Shown in pieces: positions 13,293 through 24,986 of a stretch of 64,000 bases of DNA. Under the pieces are notes generated by a model that saw nothing but the letters and a program-made list of their open reading frames with translations, was not told the DNA's origin and made no database searches. Made by a program: the position numbers and the translations under genes. Positions within the stretch are counted from its first letter, which is position 1. Every line of letters starts with the position of its first letter. Source of the stretch: Strongylocentrotus purpuratus (Eukaryota > Echinodermata > Echinoidea > Camarodonta > Strongylocentrotidae); NCBI RefSeq assembly GCF_000002235.5, contig NW_022145594.1, positions 23,057,890 to 23,121,889 on the forward strand. Reading direction: 5' to 3'.

Positions 13293-14150
13293 AACCAGAG
13301 TCACAGTATATCTTGTCAAAGTGAACAATGAACAAAAAAGTGGTAAATTAAATTTCACGTCTCTTAAGCATTATTTTCATTTCTTTAAAGGTCAGAATGA
13401 AATTTATTACTCTTTTTCAATTTATCAAAGCTTACATTTATATAATTTCAGCTAATTTTTTTGATTTTTCTAATTTTACAAAAATCCCCCATTCGGACAT
13501 GTTTTCTTAGTCTTCACAACCGTTGCAAAACAACATAGTCACTCAATGGAACGCAATATATCACAATGATATATCCTATATAATATGTGTGTATATAATG
13601 TAAAGGATAGTATAAACCTTTTTAAAATCAGGTCAGATCATTGTATCTTTGTCAAGTCGGGGTGATTACATTATCTTGTTCAAGTCAGGTCACATAAAAT
13701 TATCTTTGTCAAGTCGAAACTCTGTATTACTACGAAGCTTTAAAACAAAATTCAAAAACACTTATTGTTAGATATTCAATTCTCCTCGTAGCTTGGTAAT
13801 ACTTGTATCCCAATGACCCACCCCCCCCCCCTCTTCATTGTGTTACTATGTCTACAATTGGATATGATTATTCTGGGGTAACCCAGAAAATTCATAATCT
13901 CGTTATGTATGTATTTCTTTGTATTTTAAAATGCACATTATTTTATATTTGCATGCATGTATTTATTTCAAATAACTGGAATGTGGAAAATATAATGGAA
14001 ATGAAATAAAACATGAGGCCCCTATCAATTTAAAAAAACAAGGTAAAATTATTTAACACAAATAAGTATTACTTACAAGGTATATGTATACATATTTTGT
14101 TAATAGCAAAAGAAAAAGATATGACCTTCAACTACAAATGTATCATTTTA
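13293..14150. repeat. Dispersed block C, copy 1, AT-rich part
   Basis: Non-coding and homologous to about 57,445-58,250. It carries a poly-C run near 13,819. No gene is supported. Confidence 0.7.
13628..13723. repeat. Short tandem repeat, ~30-bp units
   Basis: Three imperfect copies of a segment like CTTTGTCAAGTC with an AGGTCA-like lead. The paralogous place near 57,786-57,812 has only one copy, so this is a local expansion in copy 1. Confidence 0.6.
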
Positions 14151-15060
14151 TTTGTACACACACCCTTCAAGGCACATTACATTGTCCCAAATAGTCAGGA
14201 ATCAGTCGGTGTGGTGTCGGCGTGGTGTCAGTTTGGGGTGCGACGGTGGTAGGGGCGGCGATCCCGGGGGACGGGGGGAGGGGGGGGGGTTCTCTCTCAA
14301 TTTGTTTAGAGGGGATCGTCTCCCTCCCCCCCCCCCTTCCCGAAAAAAATTGAAAAAGTGGGAAACAAAAAATGAATAGCCAATACTGACTAAAGGACTG
14401 CAATGCACTTTTAGATTCTGAAGGGCCCAAGAGTGAAACGTTTAGGCTAATAAGAATGCAAAAAGCCTTCTCGCTCGGTCGCTACACTGCGTCGCACGAT
14501 AGCTTTCAAACTGTACAAGTAAATATTGTAGAAAATCTGTATTCCGTTGGTATCACGTAAGCACAGTTTACACTATGCTCCCTTGTCGCTTGCATTTTTC
14601 CCCCCTTATGTTTTTTGTTTTCTATTTTACGAATAAAATATCATGGGTTAGACAAAAGGGGGCAATTCGTTTGGTAATTGTAATTATCATTTTCGGCTTT
14701 GAACTTTTGAGTCTGTTGGTTTGGGTTTTCAATTTCATTAGAATGGGAAAACAGGTAAGGAATAGGTTTTTGAATGTTAACATATTCCTTCTCCGTATAA
14801 ATGATCATAGTTAATACTTGGATGATTTTTTTTGGCACATTTTTTTGGCACAAGAAAAGTTAAAGGGAAAAGGAGAAGGGGAATATGACGAGAAAAAAAG
14901 ACGAATGGCCATCTATCGCACCGCCCTAGTTCAGTATTCTTATACAAGTTCAAACGCTTTTCATTGTACTAGTTAAACTGGTCACCCACCCCCCCCCCCC
15001 GTCGTATCGTTTAAGGGCCTCAAATCTTTCTATGTTCACGATATTTCGCACTACGCAAAA
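14151..15060. repeat. Block C, diverged R1.7-related part with G/C runs
   Basis: Contains the segment AATAGTCAGGAATCAGTCGG, which matches AATAGTCAGGACTCAGCCGG in the R1.7 units, and later GGAGAAGGGGAATATGACG as in the units. It is an older relative of R1.7. Runs of G at 14,265-14,289 could form a G-quadruplex on the plus strand. Homologous to 58,255-58,620 and 61,340-61,500. Confidence 0.7.
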
Positions 15061-16117
15061 GTATTTTCCTCACTAGTAAAATCCATGCTACAAATTATAG
15101 CTTATATTCTGTGAGACAAAAAGTCCGACTCGTCCCTGATGACTGAACACGATTTATTACCTGAAACAAACACCATCAGTATTAATCAATTCCTTTTGTT
15201 TTCCTTTCAAAGATTGACAGATTTTATTAAACAACATACTTCAATTAAACAGACTGAATAAATTATTGTCATTTGTCAGTGTGTGATATGTGTTTTATAG
15301 TTTCTATTACCTCTTCCTTTATGAAACCTATTAGTTATCCATATGAATACCAAATGCCGATGTTGAAACATTCACTACATAAATCCTTACACTCAGATTA
15401 TACCTTTTATATTTTTTAATTGTAGTTACTTTATTCCTAGTAAACTTTCTCCCGTTAAAGTTAATTGTTTCTGGCTCTTTCTACTGAAATGAGAAATAAA
15501 GTCAACAGCAAATTGTATACAAGCCAAACAAAAAATATATTCTCATTCACTGGCTTACAACTGGCACTAAATGATTTGGTGCATACCTAAATGTATTGAA
15601 ATACATTAAACCATGAACCTTCGACAAATATACATCAATGTATTGTTCCGAATGTATAGGATCAAAACAGACACACACCACCCTCTTTGCTTCAATAACT
15701 TGATGACAGTAATAATAAATAACTATTTCGTTAGGAAAGGCAGGAAATCTTTTTTTTTCAGGGAAGAATTCAGGGTTCGGTGATACCATGTATTATCTGT
15801 AATCTACAGTCCGGGGTGAAAAGTAATGATGTTATAATTTCCCAAGAATTGCTTCACGTACAATCACTATCATTTCAAAAAGTAAATATCTTTATTTCTA
15901 ATACTTCTAATTTTACGCAATCAGGTAATAAGTCGATTCATTCTCTCCAAATTATCCTCCAAAAGAAGGCTATTTTAATTATTACATTCCCATAGTACGC
16001 GCATACACAACAAAAATCATTTCCAATCGAGTACCTAAAATAATTGTACAAACACATGTACAACTCAAATTAAATAGAATTAAAGACATTTTCACTTAAG
16101 ATACTGTTATTATTTTT
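15061..16117. repeat. Dispersed block D, copy 1, first part
   Basis: Non-coding and homologous to 61,590-62,978 and, more distantly, to 50,030-51,250. Open frames at 15,547-15,789 (minus) and 15,780-15,995 (plus) recur only because the DNA is duplicated. They show no domain. Confidence 0.7.
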
Positions 16118-16385
16118 TCCCACCCTCCACTTCTTCTCATCTGGAGCATCCTCCTCATTTCACTTCATAAGACCTCGGGTCTTTCTTCTCCTCTTATGCC
16201 ATCTAATTCCAGATCCCGTGCTCTTTTCACAGGTTCATTATTTTCCCTTCCCAACACATGACCCATCCACCTTAGTCCACTTCGCTTGACCACTTCCACC
16301 ACTGTTTCTTCCAGACCCAACCTTTTCGTTAGCTCATTTGTGTTCTTTCATTCGGACACTTTCACAACGCACATCTTCTTTACAT
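16118..16385 (-). pseudogene. LINE reverse-transcriptase C-terminal remnant (block D, copy 1)
   Basis: The minus strand reads LTKRLGLEETVVEVVKRSG, then LRWMGHVLGRENNEPVKRAR. This fits the C-terminal region found after the RT domain in many animal LINEs (pattern R-L-G-L ... V-V-R/K-R-G-x-L-R-W-x-G-H-V). Only this piece is present. Sister copies lie at 46,548-46,664 plus 45,868-46,116, and at 62,979-63,245. The continuous frame across the core is notable, but with no RT palm it cannot act. Confidence 0.6.
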
Positions 16386-17225
16386 TAACGATGTAAATTT
16401 GCCAACAGCCCTCGAGGCTTACATCCCACGAGCATGATGAGTCTCTAATGTACGAGGTCATAACTGAAGAACGTCTTTAATACGGCCCAGTGACAGAATG
16501 AAATAATATCGACATTTCCATTTCACACGAAGAATACCAATAAGAGTTTAGTGGTTATATACTCGTGAGATAACACTAGCATATTTTCAGGAATGCATGA
16601 ACTTTCTATCCTGTCTAATGACAGTAATAAATATGATTCCTAACAGAAATGCATTTGAACCAAAAAAATGAGAACTGATGGCTTTCAATGAAAGGTTTTT
16701 GTTAATGAACTTTTCTTAAGTCTTCTATTTGACAGGACTAGTATGCGATAATGGCATCTGGGATGGGACAAACAAAGAGAGAAATCATGACGTCTAGGAA
16801 CATGGGCAAGCAGTGTTCGGAAGGACATGTAAAGCGCCCCCCCCCCCCCGCCTCTCAGTTGGATTTTCTTTTGGAGAAACAGAGGAGGGAAAGGTTGAGA
16901 CGATGAATATTGGATGGAAAGAAGATTCAGTCGGTGATCCTCTTACCCATCGTCCCCATCGTATCAAGTCGTATCCAAAAGTTCAAAACCCGAACTATGA
17001 AGGAACAGTTAAGTATACGATGAAGTATAAGTCGATTTAATTTTAGCGGCACCCCCACATAGTAATTAGTGCAGCTGTTCAAATAGGGAGTACCCGATCC
17101 TTTAACAAATTACTATATCAACGGATGTCGTTCGGCAACGCCAGTCATCTGTTTCATTGTGTTCCGCTAGATGTTCATTGTGTTGTAACCAAATGATATC
17201 CATGAGTAGTTGACAATATTATAGT
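16386..17225. repeat. Block D, second part, copy 1
   Basis: Homologous to 46,665-47,547 and 63,246-64,000. Contains a poly-C run at about 16,837. No gene is supported. The ATTAGAGCAGC-like segment near 17,060 (here ATTAGTGCAGC) also occurs in block B, which suggests blocks B and D share an element end. Confidence 0.7.
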
Positions 17226-17253
17226 AATAATGACTGTTTTGAGGGACATAACT

Positions 17254-17351
17254 GTTTTTAAACGCTCAAGGGGAGGTTACAATCGTGCTAATGCCCGAGG
17301 CGTACCGAGGGCAATAGCACGATGTAACCTCCCCGAGCGTAAAAAATAATT
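17254..17351. repeat. Long palindrome 1 (foldback element, left)
   Basis: Arms of ~45 bp around a centre near 17,302. The left arm passes through CTCAAGGGGAGGTTACA and the right arm through TGTAACCTCCCCGAG. The loop is ~13 bases. It is nearly identical to the palindrome at 47,557-47,675. It can fold into a stable hairpin on either strand. Confidence 0.85.
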
Positions 17352-17968
17352 GTATACCTCACTTAAGAAATCCAGCCATCTGATTGGTCGAAATTGCATT
17401 CATAAACTTTAACTGTTCCCGAAAATTCCCAGTAACCATGGTTAAAACAGTTCAAAATCACAATAACCATGGTTATTGGGAAAATAGGTCAGTCTCCATG
17501 GTTACCCCATAGGTCTACATGTTTAAAAATGGTCTGAGCGATCGAGGATACCGTACGTGTGCGAAGAATTGGTCGGTAATTTCAATACAATTGAATCTCG
17601 ATCGATCTTACCGACAATTTTATCTTGCATTGTTGACATGAAGACGAAAATAAACTTCCAAAAACAAAAAACAAAAAACATCTGCCGATAGATCTTGATC
17701 TAAATTCGTGCCAATATGCATTGCAAAAGTAAAAGAAGGGCCCGTTTAATGGAGCAGCGGCGAAGCATCCACCACTCGAAGCCGTTTTCAATCCATTTTA
17801 ATATATTAGAAAAAAACTACTGTATATGGTGACAAAGCGCGCTGCCCGAGCGGTCTAAGGCGCTGACTTTACTTACCCCACCTCTTGTACGCAAGAGTTC
17901 GAATCCCATCTTCGACAAAAGTTTTTTTATTTCCTATTTTTTAGTCTATTTTTTTTCGGCATATAAAA
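17352..17968. other. Segment between two palindromes
   Basis: About 617 bp absent from the paralogous locus at 47.6 kb. It contains TAACCATGGTTA palindromes at 17,433 and 17,464, a related CCATGGTTACC at about 17,497, and a tRNA-Leu-like sequence near its right end. No coding region is supported. Confidence 0.6.
17834..17916 (+). pseudogene. tRNA-Leu-like sequence (tRNA pseudogene or SINE head)
   Basis: TGCCCGAGCGGTCTAAGG (17,843-17,860) matches the A-box and D-arm of eukaryotic tRNA-Leu. GTTCGAATCCC (17,897-17,907) is a strong B box. A run of seven T at 17,922-17,928 could end Pol III transcription. The anticodon stem does not pair and the acceptor stem is poor, so it is not a working tRNA. 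The spacing of A and B boxes suits a tRNA with a long variable arm, as in Leu. Confidence 0.55.
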
Positions 17969-18131
17969 GTATTAATGACTGCTTTAATATTCGAGAAACA
18001 GTTGTTTTATACGCTCTCGGGAAGGTTACAATTGGGCTATTGCCCTCGGCACGCCTCGGGGCAATAGCACAATTCTAACCTTCCCTTGAGCGTATAAAAA
18101 CAACTATTTCTCTCAAAGCAGTCATTAATAC
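17969..18131. repeat. Long palindrome 2 (foldback element, right)
   Basis: A near-perfect palindrome of ~163 bp beginning GTATTAATGACTGCTTTAA and ending TTAAAGCAGTCATTAATAC-like (actual CAAAGCAGTCATTAATAC). Its arms are related to palindrome 1. Together they could be the complex termini of one ~0.9-kb element running from about 17,229 to 18,131. Confidence 0.85.
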
Positions 18132-18600
18132 TATACTATGTCTCGAATATTAAAGGGACTTGGTATCATTGTTCAGATGAGACAAAATGGTGCTTAGGTA
18201 GTGACTTCGATGCTAGATGAACAATTAAAGATAATCTGAACATTTGAAATTCTTAATGATACAAATTGGGAAAAACTGATATGATCGATTCCTTTATTCT
18301 CCCAACTATATTATTACAATTTAATTACATGTTAGGTGAATGTAGATCGTCTCAAAGCAATGAATTGGCTCTCCATACCATTCCAGACATTTAAGTGTTA
18401 ACAGATTTGTAATAGCCTGTTTTATGTCTTTTCTCCATGGAAAAACGGTTGGGGAAATTCAAAAATGGTTGGGAGAATTTATAGTTAATCACTTAAAGTT
18501 AATTACACACACATTGAGTGGTGGAAAAGGCATTGCAAAAATGAAATACAAGAAGTGACAAGGGGAAGGGAGAAGGGGAATGTGACGAAAAAAGTATAGT
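18132..18600. repeat. Block E, copy 1 (empty MITE site)
   Basis: Homologous to 47,668-47,725 joined to 48,434-48,826. The TTA at 18,194-18,196 is the unoccupied counterpart of the site that holds the Harbinger-like MITE at 47,728-48,433. No gene. Confidence 0.8.
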
Positions 18601-19202
18601 ATTTTCATTCACTGGCATGCAATAGACCCTATATAAATTGGAGTATACCTAAATGTATTGAAATACATTCAACTATAAACCTCTGACATATCTACATCAA
18701 AGCGGAGCTTATTTTGTGTATCCATTCTGTGAAGAATTTGGCAAAAATAAAATGTAGGAGCAGTCTAAACGTTTTTCACCGATTCTACAATGAAACGCAA
18801 TAACATGAGCAATGTTCAACTACCTTGATTAAACACAAGCAATTTTTTTTTTTTTTTCCACGGCTTTTCAACTGCTTGGCAAATATTTTTGCACCTATGA
18901 TTTTTATTGGTTCACTATTCGGGCCACTATTTCTATACAAAGCAGTCATGAGTATTGTTATTTGGCTGGCTGAGCTGAAATTCATTGAATATAATTGAAA
19001 TAGTGGAATGACGTATGAAGGAACTATTTGATTAATGGTTATTTTACAAATAATATGTAGTTCTGAATTGATAAAAACAAAATTAAAGACACACACCGCC
19101 CTTTTTTTCTTAACGATAAGGGAGTTAATAGATACAATCTGCGCATGGACAGATAAAGGTCATTTGTACCAAAAAGGTAAAACCCACCAGAGATGAATAC
19201 TG
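18601..19202. repeat. Block F, copy 1
   Basis: Homologous to 50,360-50,910 and more distantly to 15,540-15,750 and 62,055-62,560. An open frame on the minus strand at 18,785-19,096 has no recognisable domain. It is broken in the sister copy, so it is not called a gene. Confidence 0.65.
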
Positions 19203-20573
19203 GATAGCAATTATTACTTTCATCCCAAAGTTCTCAATAATGGAATTCTTGTATTACCTTTATTTGTCAAGGTAAGACTGGCAGATATGAATGAAATCAG
19301 GTAGACGGTAATTAAGAGAGATAATTATTAGGTAGGGCTGTTTTTATGGTTTCTGTTTTGTAAATAATTTAATCAGCTTTCGTATAGACAGTTAACGGCA
19401 TAGGTGTCAGTTATCATTGCCACTTCGCAAAGCCATTTGTGAGTTTAATGCAATGTGTTCATGTGGGAATATTGAACGCATGGTTTAGATTAAGATTTCG
19501 ATTTAGATCTCATTTGACTCTATCGAATCCCTTCAGGGTTAGAGAGCACAACATATTTACAATACAATACAGAAAGATATATCAAACAACCTAAGATATG
19601 ATAACAAAAGACATAGACATGATATATGAATATTTACATTTATAAAACAAAATACACATGAGCTAAAGATTAATAAACATTATAAGATGATGACGCGGAT
19701 CCTAATCAATTAATTTAGAATACGTTCGAGGCCATGAACCCTAAGAAGCAACAATATTAAAATAAAACTAGAAGGAAAAAAAATACAATGCACATGTATA
19801 TGGAAAAGAAAAAGCAATAACCTTTAACTGCGGCTTTTATCATCTTATTTGTGTATCCACCCACCAAGACACATTACTTTATCGCAAATAGTCAGGACTC
19901 AGCCGGTGTGACGTCGGCGTGGTGTTGGTTGGGGCGTCCCGCTGGTATGTATTGTTTTTAAATAATGGACTCCAATGTAAAATTAATAGGGCTGTCGAAC
20001 AAAAGGAAGCTATCTCTGTTTTTAAGTTTTACGAATAAAAGGTCATATGTTAGGCATAATAGTACAAGACACCTTTGGAAACTTATTTCATCGTTTTCTG
20101 ATTAGTATTCAGTGTCAACTATACATGGAAAAGGGGTTAGAAATAGATTTAATTTCATTTACACACATTATTTCCCCGAATTAATGATCTTCTTAATCAA
20201 TGCTCGGAGGAATTCTCGCACATTCTTCAGGACAGTTTTGACAAAACATACATGAGCAAAATATTAAATGGAATCTTTAACTAGGGATGTTTCAATTCTC
20301 TGCAATGGTTTTGTATTATCGCCTCCACCCCTATTCCCTCGCGGAACTCAATCCATAGTGCCCCCCCCCACCCCCACTCAAACACACATCGAGTGGTGAA
20401 AAGGGCATTACAAAAATGATTTACAAGAAGTGACAAAGGGAAAAAGAGAAGGGGAATGTGACGAAAAAAAAAGGCACAGACCAATTCCCGCAACGCCCCC
20501 CAAATGACTTACCTTCAACGTGTTTACACGATCATCATATTCCGAGTATAACTGTTGACCCCCCCCCCCCCCC

Positions 20574-20605
<32 letters not shown>

Positions 20606-21480
20606 ATTGAAAAAAAAGTTTAAAAAGGCATCGTTGTAGGCCCCTCATTGGGTGGAATCATGCTATGCCATTGGTTATGGTTGTATTGTAAAGTACAAGA
20701 GTATTGTAAAGTATTGAAAAGTCACATGCAATGACCTTATCAAACGTTGAATTACTGGCCCGTTTGTCGACGGGCTTTATTATGTAATGATATGAATTCT
20801 GATATGGTAATCGAAATGACGCAACGTATTGCAATAGCCAATACATATGATATCATCTGATATATCTCGATAGCACAGAGTATGTAAACGTAAGACCAAG
20901 ATTGAATGTATTATCTGAAAATGGATGATGTCATAGGGACAAATACGAGAATCGATCTGTATAAGGGATAGCAATCATTACTTTCATCCCAAAGTTCTCA
21001 ATAATGGAATTCTTGTATTACCTTAAATTGTCTGCGTTAGACTGGCAGATATGATTGAAATCAGATAGACGGTAATTTAGAGAGAGAATTATTAGGGAGG
21101 GCTGTTTTTATGGTTTCTGTTTTGTAAATAATTTAATCAGATTTCGAATAGACAGTTAACGGCATAGGTGTCAGTTATCATTGCCACTTCGCATAGCCAT
21201 TTGTTAGTTTAATGCAATGTGTTCATGTGGGAATATTGAACGCATGGTTTAGATTAAGATTTAGATTTAGATCTTATTTGACTCTTTCAAATCCCTTCAG
21301 GGGTTTGAGAGCACAACATATTTACAATACAATACAGAAAGATATATCAAACAAACTAAGATATGATAACAAAAGACATAGACATGATATATGAATATTT
21401 ACATTTATAAAACATAATACACATGAGCTAAAGATTGGTACACATTATAAGATGATGACGTGGATCCTAATCAATTGATT
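19203..21480. repeat. Second R1.7 locus, ~1.3 units
   Basis: A unit lacking its first ~370 bp (19,203-20,627) is followed by the first ~850 bp of another (20,628-21,480). The linker at 20,560-20,604 is a long C run followed by a long A run. The right end breaks at exactly the same base as the main array (TCAATTGATT then GGTTGAGAGC), so this locus derives from the array edge. Confidence 0.9.
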
Positions 21481-22514
21481 GGTTGAGAGCTACACGTGAC
21501 CAGGCAATTATTTTGCCTAACGCGTAGTTCTGTATAAATGTTGCAACAAAATGATTTCGGCACCCAAAACAGGTAAACAATTTAAATGGTTTTGTAAATT
21601 TTACCCGTTTAGAAAAAAAAAATCTCAATCGGGCCCCCCCCCCCTTGGCCAATTTTTGTTTTAATTCTTAAAAACAAATAGTCCTCTAATCACCAACCCC
21701 CCCCCCTCTTATTTGCTGGCTGGCCGATTCGCAACTAAATATGTTCTCACGAATTGCACCCCCCCCCCTCTTGTCACCGGCTTGATCCGCTCCTGGCTGA
21801 CGCTATTATGTCTTATGAAAATGTCATCTTTTCAATTGCAGGTGACATAATTTAAGTTCAGCAGCACCCTACCTAGTTATTAGAGCAGCTGTTCAAATCG
21901 GAGAACCTGGGACTTTAACAAAAAAGACTGTAATATATCAATGAATACCGTTGAGCAATATGCAGTCATCTGTTTCATGGTGCTCCATAAATAACCGATA
22001 GATATCTATGGGGAGCTGGTGGCAGTTTTAAGGGACAATGGTTTTGCCTACTCCACGGTAAAGACATGGGTAACTCCGGGGTAACTCTTTTCAAAGCTGT
22101 TTGGAAAAGCGTTTACGAGTACAACCCACACATGAAAATAATGAAATCGTGATGATCACATCCTTAAAACCTTTATCATGTGTTTATCACAATGTCCCCT
22201 GTAGAGACTATAAAAATGTTTTCTAGATAACAATTGGTTAAATAGAGCATTAGCTAACTAGGCAACTTACCTACGTTCACTGCCCGCACCTGCCTCTGGT
22301 TGAAATGAGATACAATATGTTCCTCTTGCACGCTTCGTATCGTTATCCCAACGGTATTACACGTTAAAGAACTGGGGATTTCCACTCACTTATATTTTCA
22401 TTAGGTGGGTGGAAAACTCTTGTGTATGACAAAAGCAGAGAGCAGCTTTTATCAGTTTCCCAGACGATGAAAGTCTCACGTATACCACCGTTAGACTGAC
22501 GAGAACGCTAACGG
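21481..22514. repeat. Block B, copy 2
   Basis: Matches 11,301-12,335 with substitutions and run-length changes. It is interrupted after AACGG (22,510-22,514) by a LINE. Homology to block B resumes weakly after 23,488. Confidence 0.8.
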
Positions 22515-22532
22515 TCTCTCTAAGTCTAACTA

Positions 22533-22922
22533 CATGTAAGTCTCTCCGTATTATTTACCATTCTGCTCCACTCTCACACACAGACCCGTTATTCGTTAAT
22601 GGCAGACTATTAAAAACAAAAAGACCTGTATCTACTTCACTTAGGACAATTGATGTATAAGTATTAAAAAAAGACCCTTCCACATATATTTGATGCCATG
22701 TTCCCCCTAAATCGGTCATTTCATGATTACCGAACTAGACGGTCAAACGAGTTTCACCTACCACTCTTTAGAACTTTATTAGCGAAGAAGTCTTTTATGT
22801 ATGATGGTCCTATATTTTGGAATTCTCTAAGTGAAAGTATTAAAAATAGTCCATCCCTAAATTCTTTCAAGAAAAATCTAAAAACATTTTTGCTCAAATC
22901 TTATAGTAATATACAAGAATAA
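22533..22922 (+). pseudogene. C-terminal RT-region remnant of the 22.5-kb LINE
   Basis: Reads IIYHSAPLSHTDPLF, then after a frameshift in an A-rich stretch KDLYLLHLGQLMYKY, a stop, and finally MFPLNRSFHDYRTRRSNEFH and later FWNSLSESIKN with SFKKNLKTFL. The patterns Y-x-T-R, FWNSLP-like and F-K-K-x-L-K are typical of the region downstream of the CR1/L2 RT domain. One frameshift and one stop make it inactive. Nothing of the palm domain is present. Confidence 0.75.
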
Positions 22923-23065
22923 TCTGATAACAGTTGGTAATCATCTTCATTTTTCATTTAGGTCTTCATCATCTGCTCGATTAATTTAATATTTATTTGG
23001 TCTTATGATCTTACCTTCCCCAAATTATCATTATAACTTACTTTTTCCAGTCATGATTTGTCCTG

Positions 23066-23121
23066 CTTCTTCTTCTTCTTCTTCTTCTTCTTCTTCTTCT
23101 TCTTCTTCTTCTTCTTCTTCC
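23066..23121. repeat. (TTC)n microsatellite
   Basis: About 18 TTC/CTT repeats inside the LINE 3' region. They give a poly-Ser or poly-Arg reading that is not a gene. Confidence 0.95.
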
Positions 23122-23453
23122 TTCTTCCCCCTTTTCCCCTTTCCTTCTTATCTGTTTTACTTCTCCTTGTTCGTTTCGTGTTTGTAAATTGTATGTTGTT
23201 TTGAAATATTGTCTTGTGTTTTCTAAGTCTTTGTAGGCAAAATTTAAAACATTTATATTTTTATTTTTTTCTGGGGGATCCACAACCTACAAGCACTGCT
23301 TTTTAGTGGATCCCCCCATTTCCTCAGAAATTAAGAAATTCTTGTAATAGTTTTATTATGTGCAAAGTTTATTTGTATAGTTTCTTGAAAAAATGAATTA
23401 TGTATGAAATCAAATGTAATATCTTTGTTTACCTTTCTGTTGGAAATGAAATA

Positions 23454-23483
23454 AATATGAATATGAATATGAATATGAATATG
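23454..23483. repeat. (AATATG)n LINE tail
   Basis: About five hexamers directly before the downstream AACGG. It is the 3' tail of the LINE that starts at 22,515. Confidence 0.85.
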
Positions 23484-23488
23484 AACGG

Positions 23489-24458
23489 ACTGATATCAGG
23501 GCCCCGTCTTATCGAAATTCCTTTAATTTATAGCAAGTTTGCATGTATATAGTTGCTATTTATGACTTAAAAGAACAATCAATTCAATCGAATATGTTTG
23601 GCATCAAAATACACATCATAAATACAGAATACATAGTAGACCAGGACCCCTAAACAAAACTTGTGGTAGTATATGAGGTCCCAAACACATTTTTCAATTC
23701 AAATACAATATATATATATTATGTAAGATATCTAAATATATCAAACATCCAATTAAGGTACAAACAAGAAATGACCAATTACTACAGTAGGTATCACTTA
23801 ATGAGTTCATGAAAGAAACATTAAACTATCGCCAATGGTCCGTAATCAGTCGGTGTGGAGACAAGCGTAGTGTCGGTTTTGGTGTGACGGTGGTATTCAC
23901 TCGATCAATTATGAAGATCTAAGGGGGCAATAAACCTTCGGTAACTGTTTTAATCTTTTTCTGCTTTGCGTTTTGAATAAGTTAGTTTTAATAGTATTTA
24001 GTAAAAATAGACTGGAATATCTGATAGAAAATAGGTTTAAACTTATGTATACACTTTACTTCCTCGAATGAATGTTCACATCAATCAATGATCGGAGGAT
24101 TTTTCGCACATTATTCGGAACAGTTTTGACAAAATATACAGAAACAAATTATCAAATGGAATCATCAACCACTTAAGTTTAAATTCCCTTCAATGGTTGT
24201 GTTCATTGCCCCAACATTACCCCGTCCACCGTGCCCCCACCCCCTACACACAGACACACAGAGACATATCGGGTAGAGAAAAGGGCATTACAACAATAAC
24301 AAACAAGAAGTGATGAAGGGAACGGGAGGTAAGGAATATGACGAGAAAAGGAGACGCATAGACCAATTCACGCATCGCCCCCTCCCCAATCAGTTACCTT
24401 GAACTATTACAAGGGCTCTTTATTTTCCGATTAAAACTGAGTTTATTGAATGTTCATT
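23489..24458. repeat. Diverged block B/R1.7-related DNA
   Basis: 23,489-23,560 resembles block B continuation (GGACTGAT, TGTATATAGTT). 23,840-24,418 resembles R1.7 in several short segments, for example AATCAGTCGGTGTGG, CGGAGGATTTTTCGCACATT and AGAAAAGGGCATTACAA. No gene is supported. Confidence 0.55.
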
Positions 24459-24620
24459 TAAAACAGAAAATGCAATAAATTGTCAATAATTTATTGCATT
24501 TTACCCCGGTCCCCAACATGCATTATGGCTAAGGACATGGGCACACAGAGGATTTTGTTATGTTGGGAACCGGGGTAAAATGCAATAAATTATTGAAAAT
24601 TTATTGCATTTTCTGTTTTT
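24459..24620. mobile_element. Foldback MITE with ~60-bp arms
   Basis: The left arm (24,459-24,519) contains AAACAGAAAATGCAATAAAT and ACCCCGGTCCCCAACAT. The right arm (24,559-24,620) is its reverse complement with few mismatches, ending ATTGCATTTTCTGTTTT. The loop is ~40 bp. Each arm holds a smaller palindrome TGCAATAAATT...AATTTATTGCA. It has no coding capacity and no clear target-site duplication. Confidence 0.85.
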
Positions 24621-24986
24621 TGTTTAAATTTATGGAAACTGTCCCCTACCTTAGCTCCCGCTGCTTACAGTCATGGTTCAGTGACAAAGCAATGGCCTCG
24701 TAACTGTGAGGCCCCACGTTCAAAACCGTGTCGATGTGCTATATTAGTGCCCTTTTCTGGGACATTAATCCTCATTACTGTCTTTTATTACTTAAGGGCA
24801 TAGGTCCCCTAGTTGATAAGCATAGTAGCATACACATGCTTTAGCAGTCACGCAAAACACACATTGGCAAATTATTAGTCAATATAATCTGAGAATGTAT
24901 ACTATTATCTAGATCTATTATTTTAAAATTATTTTTAAAATAATTCCATGAATTGGGGTAAAACAAAAATACAACCAAGGGGAGGG
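24621..24986. other. Intergenic, SINE-like piece
   Basis: At 24,690-24,762 a tRNA-like layout can be read. It has an A-box-like TGGTTCAGTGACAAAGC, a stem GGCCTC...GAGGCC that could be an anticodon arm, and a weak B box CGTTCAAAACCG. It may be the head of an old tRNA-derived SINE. Nothing else is seen. Confidence 0.3.

Larger units (their letters stand above)
22515..23483 (+). mobile_element. 5'-truncated CR1/L2-like LINE with 5-bp TSD
   Basis: 969 bp lie between direct repeats AACGG (22,510-22,514 and 23,484-23,488). Block B copies 1 and 3 show the uninterrupted site. The insert contains the C-terminal RT remnant, a long TTC run, a 3' UTR and an (AATATG)n tail. Truncation at the 5' end, a short-period tail and a TSD are the standard signs of target-primed insertion. 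Confidence 0.85.

Noticed and set aside
18785..19096. 103-codon minus-strand frame in block F
   Set aside because: The sister copy near 50,582-50,880 keeps only part of it after indels, and no domain is recognisable.
23005..23283. Poly-Ser and poly-Arg frames
   Set aside because: They are translations of a (TTC)n repeat in a LINE 3' region.
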